NCBI GenBank assembly: GCA_021107495.1
Contig: JAIOSR010000366.1
Coordinates: 1 to 12,514 of the forward strand
Direction of reading: 5' to 3'
From: Desulfobacterales bacterium
Lineage (GTDB): Bacteria; Desulfobacterota; DSM-4660; Desulfatiglandales; Desulfatiglandaceae
Length of the DNA: 12,514 bases
Part shown: positions 1-7,931 of the stretch, piece after piece
Layout: each line of letters starts with the position of its first letter
Numbering within the stretch: the first letter of the stretch is position 1
Program-made: the position numbers and the translations under genes
Notes under the pieces: model-generated
Databases searched by the model: none
Seen by the model: the letters and a program-made list of their open reading frames with translations, nothing else
Told to the model about the DNA's origin: nothing

Positions 1-1208
1 GCCTTGCGGGTGACCACAGTCATCTTGGGGACCGTTGCTTCAGAATATGAGTAAATGATCTTGGCGCCATGTTTGATGATGCCCCCGTATTCCTGGTTTA
101 CTCCCGGCAGATATCCGGGAACATCAACAAAGGTAACCAGGGGAAGATTAAAGGCGTCACAAGTCCGGACGAATCTGGCGCACTTTACAGATGCGTCGCA
201 ATCCAGACAACCCGCTAAAAATTTGGGCTGGTTGGCTATAACTCCTATTGCAATACCGTTCAGACGGCCAAAACCTACCACCATGTTTTTTGCATAGTGC
301 TTCTGGACCTCTAAAAACTCTTTGTTGTCTAATACCGTTAGGATGATGTCCTTTATATCATATGGCAGCCTGGGATTTGCGGGCACTATTTCGTTCAATG
401 ATGGGTCTGTCCGATCCGGATCATCGGTGCATTCTGCCATTGGTGTCATTTCGCGGTAATTCTGGGGCAGATATGAAAGAATTTCCTTTACCCTGTCAAG
501 GGCCGCCTGGTCCGAATCCTCGGCAAAGTGGGCTACCCCGCTTTTTGTGTTATGGGTCATGGCACCACCGAGTTCCTCGGCGGTAACCTCCTCGGATGTG
601 ACCGCCTTGATAACCTGTGGACCCGTGATAAACATATTGCTTGACTTCTTGACCATGATAGTGAAGTCGGTGAGGGCCGGCGAATAAACCGCCCCCCCTG
701 CACAGGGTCCCATTATTACCGATATCTGGGGAATGACTCCTGAACTCCAGACATTTCGCTTGAATATTTCCCCGTAGCCTCCAAGGCTCCTGACCCCTTC
801 CTGGATCCTGGCCCCTCCCGAGTCATTCAGTCCGACTAACGGCGCACCACTTCTAATGGCCAGGTCCATGATCTTGCAGACTTTGTCACCGAACGGACCG
901 CTAAGGGATCCCCCGAATACAGTGAAATCCTGGGCAAAGAGAAAGACCGTCCTTCCGTTTATAGTGCCGTAACCGGTTACCACGCCATCGCCGGGAAACT
1001 TATTTTTCTCCATTCCAAAATCATAGCACCTGTGGACGACAAACTTATCAACCTCCTGGAAACTGCCCTTATCGAGAAGATAATCGATCCGTTCCCTTGC
1101 TGTCAGTTTCCCTTTGGCGTGTTGCTGATCGATGCGCTTTTGACCGCCGCCTAACTCGGCTTCAAGGTTTCTATTTTCCAGTTCCTTGATTTTGTCTTCC
1201 ATGTCCAT
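1..1208 (-). CDS. Acyl-CoA carboxylase / methylmalonyl-CoA decarboxylase carboxyltransferase subunit (3' end outside window)
   Basis: Biotin-dependent carboxyltransferase that moves CO2 between carboxybiotin and a short acyl-CoA such as propionyl-CoA/methylmalonyl-CoA. About 402 codons are present; the frame is still open at base 1, and the family is usually about 510-520 residues, so roughly 110 are missing. Visible hallmarks include an N-terminal GKLTARERIDYLLD segment, the acyl-CoA oxyanion region NDSGGARIQEGV, the GPCAGGAVYSPALTDF motif, and the second crotonase-like domain with FVDVPGYLPGVNQEYGGIIK. The ATG at 1208 is chosen because GGAGG (1216-1220) lies 7 nt upstream; a second in-frame ATG at 1202 is less well spaced. 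It lies downstream of a small biotin carrier gene on the same strand, which fits MmdA/PccB-type enzymes. Substrate cannot be fixed from this fragment, so no symbol is given. The family is certain; the exact acyl-CoA is not. Confidence 0.95.
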   Translation of the reverse strand, partial: MDMEDKIKELENRNLEAELGGGQKRIDQQHAKGKLTARERIDYLLDKGSFQEVDKFVVHRCYDFGMEKNKFPGDGVVTGYGTINGRTVFLFAQDFTVFGGSLSGPFGDKVCKIMDLAIRSGAPLVGLNDSGGARIQEGVRSLGGYGEIFKRNVWSSGVIPQISVIMGPCAGGAVYSPALTDFTIMVKKSSNMFITGPQVIKAVTSEEVTAEELGGAMTHNTKSGVAHFAEDSDQAALDRVKEILSYLPQNYREMTPMAECTDDPDRTDPSLNEIVPANPRLPYDIKDIILTVLDNKEFLEVQKHYAKNMVVGFGRLNGIAIGVIANQPKFLAGCLDCDASVKCARFVRTCDAFNLPLVTFVDVPGYLPGVNQEYGGIIKHGAKIIYSYSEATVPKMTVVTRK

Positions 1209-1284
1209 AAATGGACCTCCCTGCATAAAACCCTATGCAAAATAAAGATTATTTAAAAAATCAGATAAAACGTAGAATACGAGA

Positions 1285-1586
1285 TGGCTGTCCTCGGACA
1301 GTCTTTTACTGCGACCCGCTGTAAATTCATAGGAGGCTGTCCGATAATGGCTTCATAGCGAGATCGAGCGAAAATTTTGAGGGCAAGTCGAAGATTCCGG
1401 ACTTTGAGCGGGGGCGAAAAGGCCAAAACGGCAGTAGGCATAGCAATGGCCTACGTTGAGGACGTTTTGGGCATGCCTAACCCCTTCAAGGTTCTATGTT
1501 TTACACGTGCCTTGAAAAATTTTCCTTTGTATCGCGATTAAGCCATTCCCAGAGAGCATCCTCTCGCTTTGAAACAAAGGGGCTTC
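1285..1586. repeat. Hairpin-rich intergenic repeat block between carboxyltransferase and biotin carrier
   Basis: The 420-bp gap 1209-1628 holds no supportable gene but several perfect inverted repeats. CTGTCC/GGACAG sit 2 nt apart at 1288-1301. CGGACAG (1295-1301) is inverted to CTGTCCG (1337-1343). CCAAAACG (1423-1430) and CGTTTTGG (1463-1470) enclose GTAGGC (1434-1439) and GCCTAC (1448-1453). TTCAAGG (1485-1491) pairs with CCTTGAA (1510-1516). AAGCC (1540-1544) and GGCTT (1581-1585) enclose two small hairpins, GAGAG/CTCTC and CTTTG/CAAAG. The end-like sequence GGCTGTCCGATAATGG (1335-1350) resembles the ends of the repeat upstream of pilC. I read this as one or more degraded non-autonomous elements, not a gene; boundaries are approximate. 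Confidence 0.55.
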
Positions 1587-1628
1587 AAACGATAATATTA
1601 ATACAACAATGTATTTTTTACTTTGGTA

Positions 1629-1841
1629 TCACTCAAGGACGATCATAACGGCTTCCGCTTCCACGGCGTCGCCTTTATTGCATTTTACCTCTTTTACCGT
1701 GCCGGATGCTTCTGCGACTACAGGCAATTCCATTTTCATGGCCTCGAGGATAACGACCTCGTCTCCATCATTGACCGTATCGCCTACGTTCACTTTCACT
1801 TCAAGGATCTTTCCACCCATAGGGGCTATGATTTCACTCAC
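1629..1841 (-). CDS. Free-standing biotin carrier protein (biotin/lipoyl attachment domain, 70 aa)
   Basis: A single biotinyl domain of 70 residues. It carries the biotinylation motif EAMKM (Lys36 in the GTG-start numbering), preceded by the typical GDTVNDGDEVVILEAMKME hairpin and followed by GTVKEVKCNKGDAVEAEAVMIVLE. Biotin on this lysine would swing between a biotin carboxylase or decarboxylase and the neighbouring carboxyltransferase. The start is GTG: AGGAGG (complement of 1850-1855) lies 8 nt upstream, and the protein begins right at the first beta strand (SEIIAPMGG). Unlike many carriers it has no Pro/Ala-rich linker, so it resembles the compact stand-alone carrier of methylmalonyl-CoA decarboxylase or acyl-CoA carboxylase complexes. 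It is the first gene of a minus-strand unit ahead of the carboxyltransferase and lies about 170 nt below a strong promoter. Confidence 0.93.
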   Translation of the reverse strand: MSEIIAPMGGKILEVKVNVGDTVNDGDEVVILEAMKMELPVVAEASGTVKEVKCNKGDAVEAEAVMIVLE

Positions 1842-1970
1842 GACAACTACCTCCTGAAATTAAATATTTTTAAAACCGAAAGTTTTGATGCAATCCCTAC
1901 TTTAATAAACCGATATCGTTGCAAAATGCCCGGTTTTGTCCTGAACTGACTTCCCCTGTTCCCATTTAGA

Positions 1971-2012
1971 CAGCCTAAAAAGCCTAATTTTAAAGACATT
2001 TCTTTAAGGCTG
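1971..2012 (-). promoter_or_regulatory. 5'-end stem-loop of the biotin carrier leader with two competing 3' arms
   Basis: In the minus-strand transcript, CAGCCT (2007-2012) can pair with AGGCT at 1981-1985 or with AGGCTG at 1971-1976. Between them TTAAAG and CTTTAA form a 6-bp hairpin, and a short T-run follows the first arm. The structure starts almost exactly where the promoter predicts transcription to begin. It could be a stabilising 5' hairpin or a weak attenuator-like switch; the sequence does not decide. Confidence 0.35.
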
Positions 2013-2016
2013 CCCT

Positions 2017-2044
2017 ATAATATTTAACAAGCCCCCTTTGTCAA
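2017..2044 (-). promoter_or_regulatory. Sigma70-type promoter for the biotin carrier-carboxyltransferase unit
   Basis: On the minus strand a consensus TTGACA -35 box (2044-2039) is followed after 16 nt by TATTAT (2022-2017). With a 17-nt spacer the alternative -10 is ATTATA. Predicted transcription start is near 2010, giving a leader of about 170 nt before the GTG at 1841. This is the best promoter match in the window. Confidence 0.7.
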
Positions 2045-2166
2045 GAACAATATGGAAAAATCACTCAATTTGTATAAAAACACCGGGGGCTCTTCAGAGT
2101 GCATTTTTTCTTAACAGGAGCTTTTGTCTTAAACAAAAGGAAAGTACAATCAAGGAGACAGAACTC

Positions 2167-2193
2167 TTGACATAACCTGCTAAATTATATAAA
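2167..2193 (+). promoter_or_regulatory. Possible promoter toward pilC
   Basis: TTGACA at 2167-2172 is followed by TATAAA at 2188-2193 with a 15-nt spacer, shorter than ideal, in a very AT-rich stretch. It lies about 280 nt upstream of pilC, so the repeat element at 2297-2462 would be transcribed as part of the leader. The -35 is perfect but the spacing weakens the call. Confidence 0.35.
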
Positions 2194-2296
2194 CTTATAT
2201 AAATAGATTTTTAAAAAATAGAAAATTATGGTAATAAAGTATAAAATCCATTGACTAAGATAACCGATTCCTTTTAGACCATGAAAAGGCCTAATA

Positions 2297-2462
2297 GACT
2301 GTCAGAGAATGGCTATTTTCCGCAATCTCTGTGTCAGGCTCAGGTTTTAATTCTCAAAATACGCAACGTATTGGTGCGGTTAAAATCTTTGCCTTCCCTG
2401 TCTGCGTGCAACTCACAGGCAGGCTTGACCTTGCAAAAAAATCTCATTTTCGGACAGGCTCA
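2297..2462. repeat. MITE-like repeat with imperfect terminal inverted ends, abutting the pilC ribosome binding site
   Basis: A stretch of about 165 bp ends on the right with ATTTTCGGACAGGCTC (ending near 2461). The left end, GACTGTCAGAGAAT (2298-2310 region), matches the reverse complement of the right end imperfectly. Inside are a perfect hairpin AATACG-CAA-CGTATT (2358-2372) and an imperfect one built from CCTGTCTGCGTG and CACAGGCAGG. The right end stops 2-3 nt before the AAGGAGG used by pilC. An open frame starting at 2281 runs through it but has no coding character. Repeat identity is inferred from architecture and from end similarity to 1335-1350. Confidence 0.5.
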
Positions 2463-2476
2463 TAAGGAGGACAACT

Positions 2477-3685
2477 ATGCCGATCTTTATCTGGGTTGCA
2501 CAGACAAAAAAGGGTAAGACTCTCAAAGGTGAACTGGAAGCTGCCGATGAAAAAATCGCCCTTTCTCAACTGAAGCGGCGCAATCTGACGGTTACTAAAA
2601 TAAAGCCAAAGCCAAAGGATGTCTTTGCCAATGTTGCGTTCATGCAACCCAAGGTCACTAAAAAAGATATCGTGATCTTCACGAGGCAGTTCTCCACCAT
2701 GATTGATGCAGGCCTTCCTCTTGTCCAGGGGCTCAACATCCTTGCCGAGCAAAATGAGAACGCCACGTTCAAGAGAATTCTCAAGGCGATCACAAAGGAT
2801 GTTGAAGGCGGTTCAACCCTGGGTGAGGCAATGGGAAAGCACCCAAAACAATTTGATGGTCTTTTTGTGAATCTTGTGGCGGCAGGCGAGGTTGGAGGTA
2901 TCCTGGATACCATTTTGCAACGTTTGGCCGCCTATATCGAAAAGGCGGAAAAACTCAAATCCCAGATCAAGGGTGCAATGACCTATCCCATAGTGGTCGT
3001 GGCCATTGCAGTACTGGTCATCGGAGTGATCCTTGTTTTTGTTATACCTGTTTTTGAAGACATGTTCTCGAGCTTTGGCTCGGCCTTGCCCGTGCCTACA
3101 CAGATCGTTGTTGCCATGAGTAATTTTCTGAAAGGCAATATACACTGGGTCATCTTGGGCATCATCGGTCTTGCGATCGCATTCAAGCAGTATAGAAAAT
3201 CCAAAGGCGGAAGGAGAACTACGGACGCCATTTCCCTGAAACTGCCCGTCTTCGGAGATCTGCTCAGAAAATCGGCTGTAGCGAGATTTACAAGGACGCT
3301 CGGAACCATGATCCAGAGCGGTGTACCGATTTTGGATGCCCTGGAGATCGTGGCAAAGACCTCGGGCAATGTCATATTAGAAGAGGTGATTTTCGATGTT
3401 CGCGCCAGTATTGCCGAAGGGCAGACCATCGCCGAACCGCTTGGGGAGACCGATATATTTCCCCGTATGGTAGTGCAGATGATCTCCGTGGGCGAGGCCA
3501 CGGGAGCATTGGATACCATGCTCGAAAAAATTGCTGACTTTTATGATGATGAGGTGGATACGGCGGTAGAGGCCCTCACCTCAATGTTAGAACCCCTGCT
3601 TATGGTATTCTTAGGCGGTGCCATAGGCGGACTGGTTGTAGCCATGTATCTGCCCATCTTCAAGATGGCAGCAGCGATGGGATAA
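2477..3685 (+). CDS. pilC: Type IV pilus inner-membrane assembly protein PilC (GspF/T2SSF family)
   Basis: Polytopic platform protein that couples the pilus extension and retraction ATPases to pilin assembly in the inner membrane. At 402 residues it has the usual PilC length. An N-terminal soluble segment (FIWVAQTKKGKTLKGELEA) precedes two homologous T2SSF domains at about 66-190 and 268-392. The duplicated signature is visible as AAGEVGGILDTIL (135-147) and SVGEATGALDTML (337-349). Hydrophobic segments lie near 170-193, 222-237 and 372-394. The start is secure: AAGGAGG (2464-2470) ends 6 nt before the ATG. It is the first gene of a close-packed plus-strand run and ends 10 nt before the pilS-like kinase. 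The usual upstream partners pilB and pilT are not here; the region upstream is repeat DNA and a divergent metabolic operon. A type II secretion GspF is possible, but the pilS neighbour favours PilC. Confidence 0.93.
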   Translation: MPIFIWVAQTKKGKTLKGELEAADEKIALSQLKRRNLTVTKIKPKPKDVFANVAFMQPKVTKKDIVIFTRQFSTMIDAGLPLVQGLNILAEQNENATFKRILKAITKDVEGGSTLGEAMGKHPKQFDGLFVNLVAAGEVGGILDTILQRLAAYIEKAEKLKSQIKGAMTYPIVVVAIAVLVIGVILVFVIPVFEDMFSSFGSALPVPTQIVVAMSNFLKGNIHWVILGIIGLAIAFKQYRKSKGGRRTTDAISLKLPVFGDLLRKSAVARFTRTLGTMIQSGVPILDALEIVAKTSGNVILEEVIFDVRASIAEGQTIAEPLGETDIFPRMVVQMISVGEATGALDTMLEKIADFYDDEVDTAVEALTSMLEPLLMVFLGGAIGGLVVAMYLPIFKMAAAMG

Positions 3686-3695
3686 TCACTGTCAC

Positions 3696-5414
3696 ATGAT
3701 CAGCTCTGAGCCGAAAATTATTCAGTCGGAGCTCTCCGGTCGACTACTGTCCCTCATGTTCTTGAGGGTTATTTTTGTTTCCCTCCTTTTAGGCACTTCC
3801 ATATTTATACATATAAGAGAGACCCAGACATACTTCGGTCATATCCAGACGTTTCATTACCTGCTTATTGCAACTGTCTATTGTATGACATTTGTCTACG
3901 CATTAGTCTTAAAACATTCAAAAAGGCTTTTCTTGTTTGCCTATCTCCAGCTCCTTCTTGATGTTGTCTTCGTAACTGCCGTTTTATTCTCTACCGGTGG
4001 AATAGAGAGCATCTTTTCTTCCCTCTACTTCCTGTGCATTATCTACGGCAGCATTATGCTCTATCGTAAAGGTGGAATGATGGTTGCCTCCTTGAGCAGT
4101 ATTCTCTATGGTCTGTCGTTAGACCTGCACTATTACGGAGTGATTAATCCCTTGGGTAGCCGGTTGAGTTATCCAGAGCAATATCAAAGTTCTTACCTGT
4201 TTTTTATAATACTCGTTAATATTGTTGCCTTCTATGTCGTGGCGTTTCTCAGCAGTTATGTGTCTGAGCAAGCGAGAAAAAGCAACGTTGAACTGAAGGC
4301 AAAACAAATCGATGTGGACAAGCTGAAGATTCTTAATGAAAGCATTGTCAACAGCATTACCGCAGGTCTGATTGCCATAGACGGGCACAACAGGATTATC
4401 CTCTACAATCCGGCCGCCGAGAAAATTTTCAAGATCGATGCCAGGGGGGCCTTTGGCGGGCAGGTCACGGATGTGCTTCCCTTTCTTAATGATTTCCTGC
4501 CGGATGGGGCAATCCCGGCCATTAAGGGGACGGGAAAGTTCCCGCTGTTTGTGGATCTTCCTTATTTGAGATCGAATGGCGAAAAGGTGCATCTTCGGCT
4601 TTCAATATCCCCTCTTCGCCTTCTTTTGGGAGACCAGGAAGGGCATATTCTCATATTTCAAGACCTGACCGAGATCAAAAAAATCGAGGAAGAGATGAAA
4701 AAGGTGGAAGGTCTGGCCATGATTGGTGAGCTCGCAGCAGGAATCGCCCACGAAATCAGAAATCCAATGGCCTCCATCAGCGGATCAATCCAAATGTTAA
4801 AAAATGGACTGGAGGAAGGTGATGTCAACAGCCGGCTTATGGAAATTGTATCGAGAGAGATCAACCGGTTAAACCATCTGATTAACGACTTCCTTCTTTT
4901 TGCCAGACCCAAGAAGGCAAGATTAGAGAAATTTGACTTGAACCAATTGATCCTTGAATCCTTAGAGCTTTTTAAGAACAGCCGGCAGCGGACCGACGAT
5001 ATTGAGGTCCATACGGATTTTCATGGTCCCATAACTCTTGAGTCTGATCCCGAACAGGTCAAACAGATTTTGTGGAATCTTTTTTTGAATTCCTGCGAAG
5101 CCATGCCCCGCGGTGGTTCATTGCATGTTTTGGCCTGTGTTGAACAGGACACATCACAACCGGACGCGAAAAGGGCAAGGATCTCTGTCCGTGATACGGG
5201 GAGCGGGTTTGACGAGAAGGCCCTTTCACAGCTATTTGTCCCTTTTTTTACTACAAAGGAAGGGGGTTCGGGCTTAGGTTTGGCGACAGTAAAGCGCACA
5301 GTGGAAGGCCTTCAGGGAGAAATCAGCGGGGGAAATCATCCTGAAGGAGGCGCTGAAATCGCCATATCATTTCCTGTGTCTCCCCCTAATTTTACTCCTC
5401 GGCAAGAAAATTAA
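3696..5414 (+). CDS. pilS: PilS-like membrane sensor histidine kinase
   Basis: Sensor kinase of a two-component system, probably controlling pilin or related transcription. The N-terminal third holds about six hydrophobic segments (roughly 17-40, 55-72, 78-100, 104-123, 127-147, 167-188), as in PilS. A coiled linker leads into a PAS domain (about 210-325, with NSITAGLIAIDGHNRIILYN). The HisKA phosphoacceptor is His352 in AHEIRNP. The HATPase domain shows the N box with N461 and N465, G1 DTGSG (500-504), F box FFTT (517-520) and G2 GSGLGL (524-529). All catalytic motifs are intact, so it should be active. No good Shine-Dalgarno precedes the ATG, which lies 10 nt after the pilC stop, so translational coupling is likely. 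The cognate NtrC-type regulator pilR, normally next, is missing; a radical SAM gene follows instead. The symbol rests on architecture plus pilC adjacency. Confidence 0.85.
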   Translation: MISSEPKIIQSELSGRLLSLMFLRVIFVSLLLGTSIFIHIRETQTYFGHIQTFHYLLIATVYCMTFVYALVLKHSKRLFLFAYLQLLLDVVFVTAVLFSTGGIESIFSSLYFLCIIYGSIMLYRKGGMMVASLSSILYGLSLDLHYYGVINPLGSRLSYPEQYQSSYLFFIILVNIVAFYVVAFLSSYVSEQARKSNVELKAKQIDVDKLKILNESIVNSITAGLIAIDGHNRIILYNPAAEKIFKIDARGAFGGQVTDVLPFLNDFLPDGAIPAIKGTGKFPLFVDLPYLRSNGEKVHLRLSISPLRLLLGDQEGHILIFQDLTEIKKIEEEMKKVEGLAMIGELAAGIAHEIRNPMASISGSIQMLKNGLEEGDVNSRLMEIVSREINRLNHLINDFLLFARPKKARLEKFDLNQLILESLELFKNSRQRTDDIEVHTDFHGPITLESDPEQVKQILWNLFLNSCEAMPRGGSLHVLACVEQDTSQPDAKRARISVRDTGSGFDEKALSQLFVPFFTTKEGGSGLGLATVKRTVEGLQGEISGGNHPEGGAEIAISFPVSPPNFTPRQEN

Positions 5415-5426
5415 GGAATGATGTCC

Positions 5427-7931
5427 ATGTTAGACCAACATTGGTTCTCAAAAATCAACCGCCCAAGCCGCTACTTAGGGGGTGAGGTCAATTGTGTTCG
5501 CAAAGACCCCGTCCAGACTGAGGTGTCCATTGCGTTAGCCTTTCCTGATGTGTATGAGGTGGGTATGTCCCACTTGGGTTTGAAGATACTTTATCACATC
5601 CTTAACGGTCAGCCCTGGCTGGCCGCGGAAAGGGTCTTTGCGCCCTGGGTCGATCTTGAAAGTGAATTGAGAAGTCGAAAGATTCCTCTTGCCAGTTTAG
5701 AATCCCATAAACCCTTATCAAACTTCGACATCGTAGGTTTCAGCCTTCAGCATGAGCTTTGCTATACCAATGTCTTGAATATGCTTGGCCTTTCCGGAAT
5801 CCCCGTGCTTGCCTCGGAAAGAGATGATGCAACTCCCCTTATCATTGCCGGGGGCCCGGCGTGTTTTAATCCGGAACCAGTGGCCGATTTTTTTGATGTT
5901 ATGGTGGTCGGGGATGGCGAGGCCGCGGCCCTTGAAATATGCAGGACGGTCCGTGAAGCGAACAAACGGAAAACAAAGAGTAAAAAAGAGCTGCTTTCAC
6001 AATTATACCATATCAAGGGAGTATATGTTCCATCCTATTTTTCCGTTCATTACAACCTTGACGGGACTGTCCATAAGGTTGAACCCTTAAGGCGGGATTA
6101 CCAGTGCGTGGAAAAGGCGATCCTTCCCGACATTGATGATTTTCCCTATCCGGACCGGCAGTTGGTCCCTTTTGCCGAGGTGGTTCATGACCGTTTGGCC
6201 GTAGAGATTGCCCGCGGGTGCACACGCGGCTGCCGGTTTTGCCAGGCAGGCATGATATACCGTCCGGTACGAGAACGAAGCCCTGAATCCATCCTCAGAA
6301 AAGTCGAAAGCGGCTTAAATCTCACAGGCTACGAGGAACTTTCCCTGCTGTCCTTGAGTACCGGAGATTATAGCTGTATTGAATCTCTCCTGAAGGTCTT
6401 AATGGATACCCAATCTAAGGAAAAGGTTGCCGTAAGCCTTCCATCCTTGAGGATGGACAGCTTGAGCCCTATATTGATCGAACAGGTGAAGAGGGTCAGA
6501 AAAACAGGGTTCACGTTGGCACCGGAAGCAGGCAACGACCGGATGAGAAGGATTATTAACAAAGGGCTCACACAAGAAGAAATTTTGGAAACGGCAAGGT
6601 CTATTTACGGGGCGGGGTGGAATTTAATAAAGCTTTACTTTATGATAGGGCTTCCCTTAGAGGAGGAGAGAGATCTTGAGGATATCGTGGGCCTTTCCAG
6701 AAAGATTATGCGCTTTGCCGGAAAGAATGGAAGGCGTGCCAAGCTGAACGTCAGTATTTCCACTTTTGTGACCAAATCTCATACCCCGTTTATGTGGGAG
6801 CCCCAAATCCCTTTAGAGGAAAGTCACAGGAGAATAAACCTGATACGGGAAGCGCTCAAGTCAGGTAATGTTCGGGTCAAATGGAATCAGCCGGAGTTAA
6901 GCTGGTTGGAGGGTGTTTTTTCAAGGGGTGACAGGAGGCTTTCAAGGGTTCTTATGGAGGCACGCAGGCTGGGTGCAGAGTATGATGCGTGGACTGAGCA
7001 TTTCCGAATGGGGACCTGGGAAGAGGCATTCAGGTGTGCGGGATTGGATCCGGGCTTTTATCTTTACCGTAAAAGGTCCTTTGACGAGATCCTGCCCTGG
7101 GACCACATACATTCCGGGGTCACCAAAGACTATTTCAAGAGAGAGAGGCAAAGGGCTCAGACTGAAAAGACGACCCCTGATTGCAGGGAAAAATGTCTGG
7201 AATGCGGGGTGTGCGATCACAAAACCGTGGATCCGGTCCTTTTCAGGGACGGGGATTTACCGCATGACCCTGAAAATCTATCCCTGAAAACCGCTCCCGA
7301 GCGATCAAGCAAGCACTATATCACCTTTACGAAAACAGGTCATGCCAGGTATCTTGGTCACTTAGAACTTGTCCGGACCTTTATCAGGGCCTTCAGGAGG
7401 GCCGGATTGAATCTTGTTTATTCTAAGGGTTTTCATCCCATGCCGAAGATATCATTTGCCTGTGCTTTACCCGTGGGCACTGAGAGTATGCAAGAAACCG
7501 CGGATATAGAGATTGTAGGAACACCCGGGATTTCTTTTAGGGAGAGTCTTAACCTGCAACTCCCTTCCGGTATTACCGTGACATCGGTCGAAGAAGTGCC
7601 TTTTGACAAGAAAAAGGAGAGATTAAAGGAGAGCCATTTCCTTGTCAGCGTAAGAAATGGTGTCAAATTGCAGGATGATTGTTTGGAGACGTTTCTCAAA
7701 TCAGAGTATTTTCCTGTTGTAAAAATCAACAAAAAAGGGGAACATGAAATTAATATAAGATCGCTGGTAAAATCCATGAGCCTTGTATCACCAAACAGGA
7801 TACGACTGATTATTCAACACACATCCGGGCCTCAAGCAAAACCGGCTGAAATCGTCAGAGGTGTTTTTTCCTTAGATGACGTCAGTTTAAGTGGAATGGA
7901 GATACTAAAAACCAATCAGGTGCTTGGTTGA
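5427..7931 (+). CDS. B12-binding-like radical SAM protein fused to DUF2344 (TIGR03960 / TIGR03936 type)
   Basis: An 834-residue fusion. The N-terminal part (about 30-175) is a Rossmann-like B12-binding-type domain (FPDVYEVGMSHLGLKILYHI, IIAGGPACFNPEP, VVGDGEAA), but the cobalamin motif DxHxxG is not evident. The radical SAM core carries CTRGCRFC, with Cys265, 269 and 272 binding the 4Fe-4S cluster, then LAPEAGNDRMRRIINKG and FMIGLPLE. A second cluster, CREKCLECGVC (Cys586, 590, 593, 596), suggests a zinc or second Fe-S site. From about 630 the DUF2344 domain begins (ITFTKTGHARYLGHLELVRT, SKGFHPMPKISFACALPVG). Start choice: AAGGA (5413-5417) overlaps the pilS stop. ATG at 5418 would touch it and 5421 is too close, while 5427 has 9-nt spacing. 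The family often sits beside RNase G/E, as here; its substrate is not known to me. A role in RNA or ribosome modification is inference from context only. Confidence 0.92.
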   Translation: MLDQHWFSKINRPSRYLGGEVNCVRKDPVQTEVSIALAFPDVYEVGMSHLGLKILYHILNGQPWLAAERVFAPWVDLESELRSRKIPLASLESHKPLSNFDIVGFSLQHELCYTNVLNMLGLSGIPVLASERDDATPLIIAGGPACFNPEPVADFFDVMVVGDGEAAALEICRTVREANKRKTKSKKELLSQLYHIKGVYVPSYFSVHYNLDGTVHKVEPLRRDYQCVEKAILPDIDDFPYPDRQLVPFAEVVHDRLAVEIARGCTRGCRFCQAGMIYRPVRERSPESILRKVESGLNLTGYEELSLLSLSTGDYSCIESLLKVLMDTQSKEKVAVSLPSLRMDSLSPILIEQVKRVRKTGFTLAPEAGNDRMRRIINKGLTQEEILETARSIYGAGWNLIKLYFMIGLPLEEERDLEDIVGLSRKIMRFAGKNGRRAKLNVSISTFVTKSHTPFMWEPQIPLEESHRRINLIREALKSGNVRVKWNQPELSWLEGVFSRGDRRLSRVLMEARRLGAEYDAWTEHFRMGTWEEAFRCAGLDPGFYLYRKRSFDEILPWDHIHSGVTKDYFKRERQRAQTEKTTPDCREKCLECGVCDHKTVDPVLFRDGDLPHDPENLSLKTAPERSSKHYITFTKTGHARYLGHLELVRTFIRAFRRAGLNLVYSKGFHPMPKISFACALPVGTESMQETADIEIVGTPGISFRESLNLQLPSGITVTSVEEVPFDKKKERLKESHFLVSVRNGVKLQDDCLETFLKSEYFPVVKINKKGEHEINIRSLVKSMSLVSPNRIRLIIQHTSGPQAKPAEIVRGVFSLDDVSLSGMEILKTNQVLG

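Noticed and set aside
1253..1441. 62-aa minus-strand open frame
   Set aside because: It lies in the repeat block with strong inverted repeats, has no ribosome binding site and no coding pattern.
1623..1949. 108-aa plus-strand open frame opposite the biotin carrier
   Set aside because: It is antisense to a clear biotinyl domain containing EAMKM and has no supporting motif.
2281..2517. 78-aa plus-strand open frame before pilC
   Set aside because: It runs through the MITE-like repeat and into pilC in another frame, without a ribosome binding site.
5418..5426. Upstream ATG codons for the radical SAM gene
   Set aside because: ATG at 5418 touches the AAGGA and 5421 leaves 3 nt; 5427 has proper spacing.
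6013..6225. Minus-strand open frames inside the radical SAM gene
   Set aside because: They are shadows of a long, motif-rich coding region on the plus strand.
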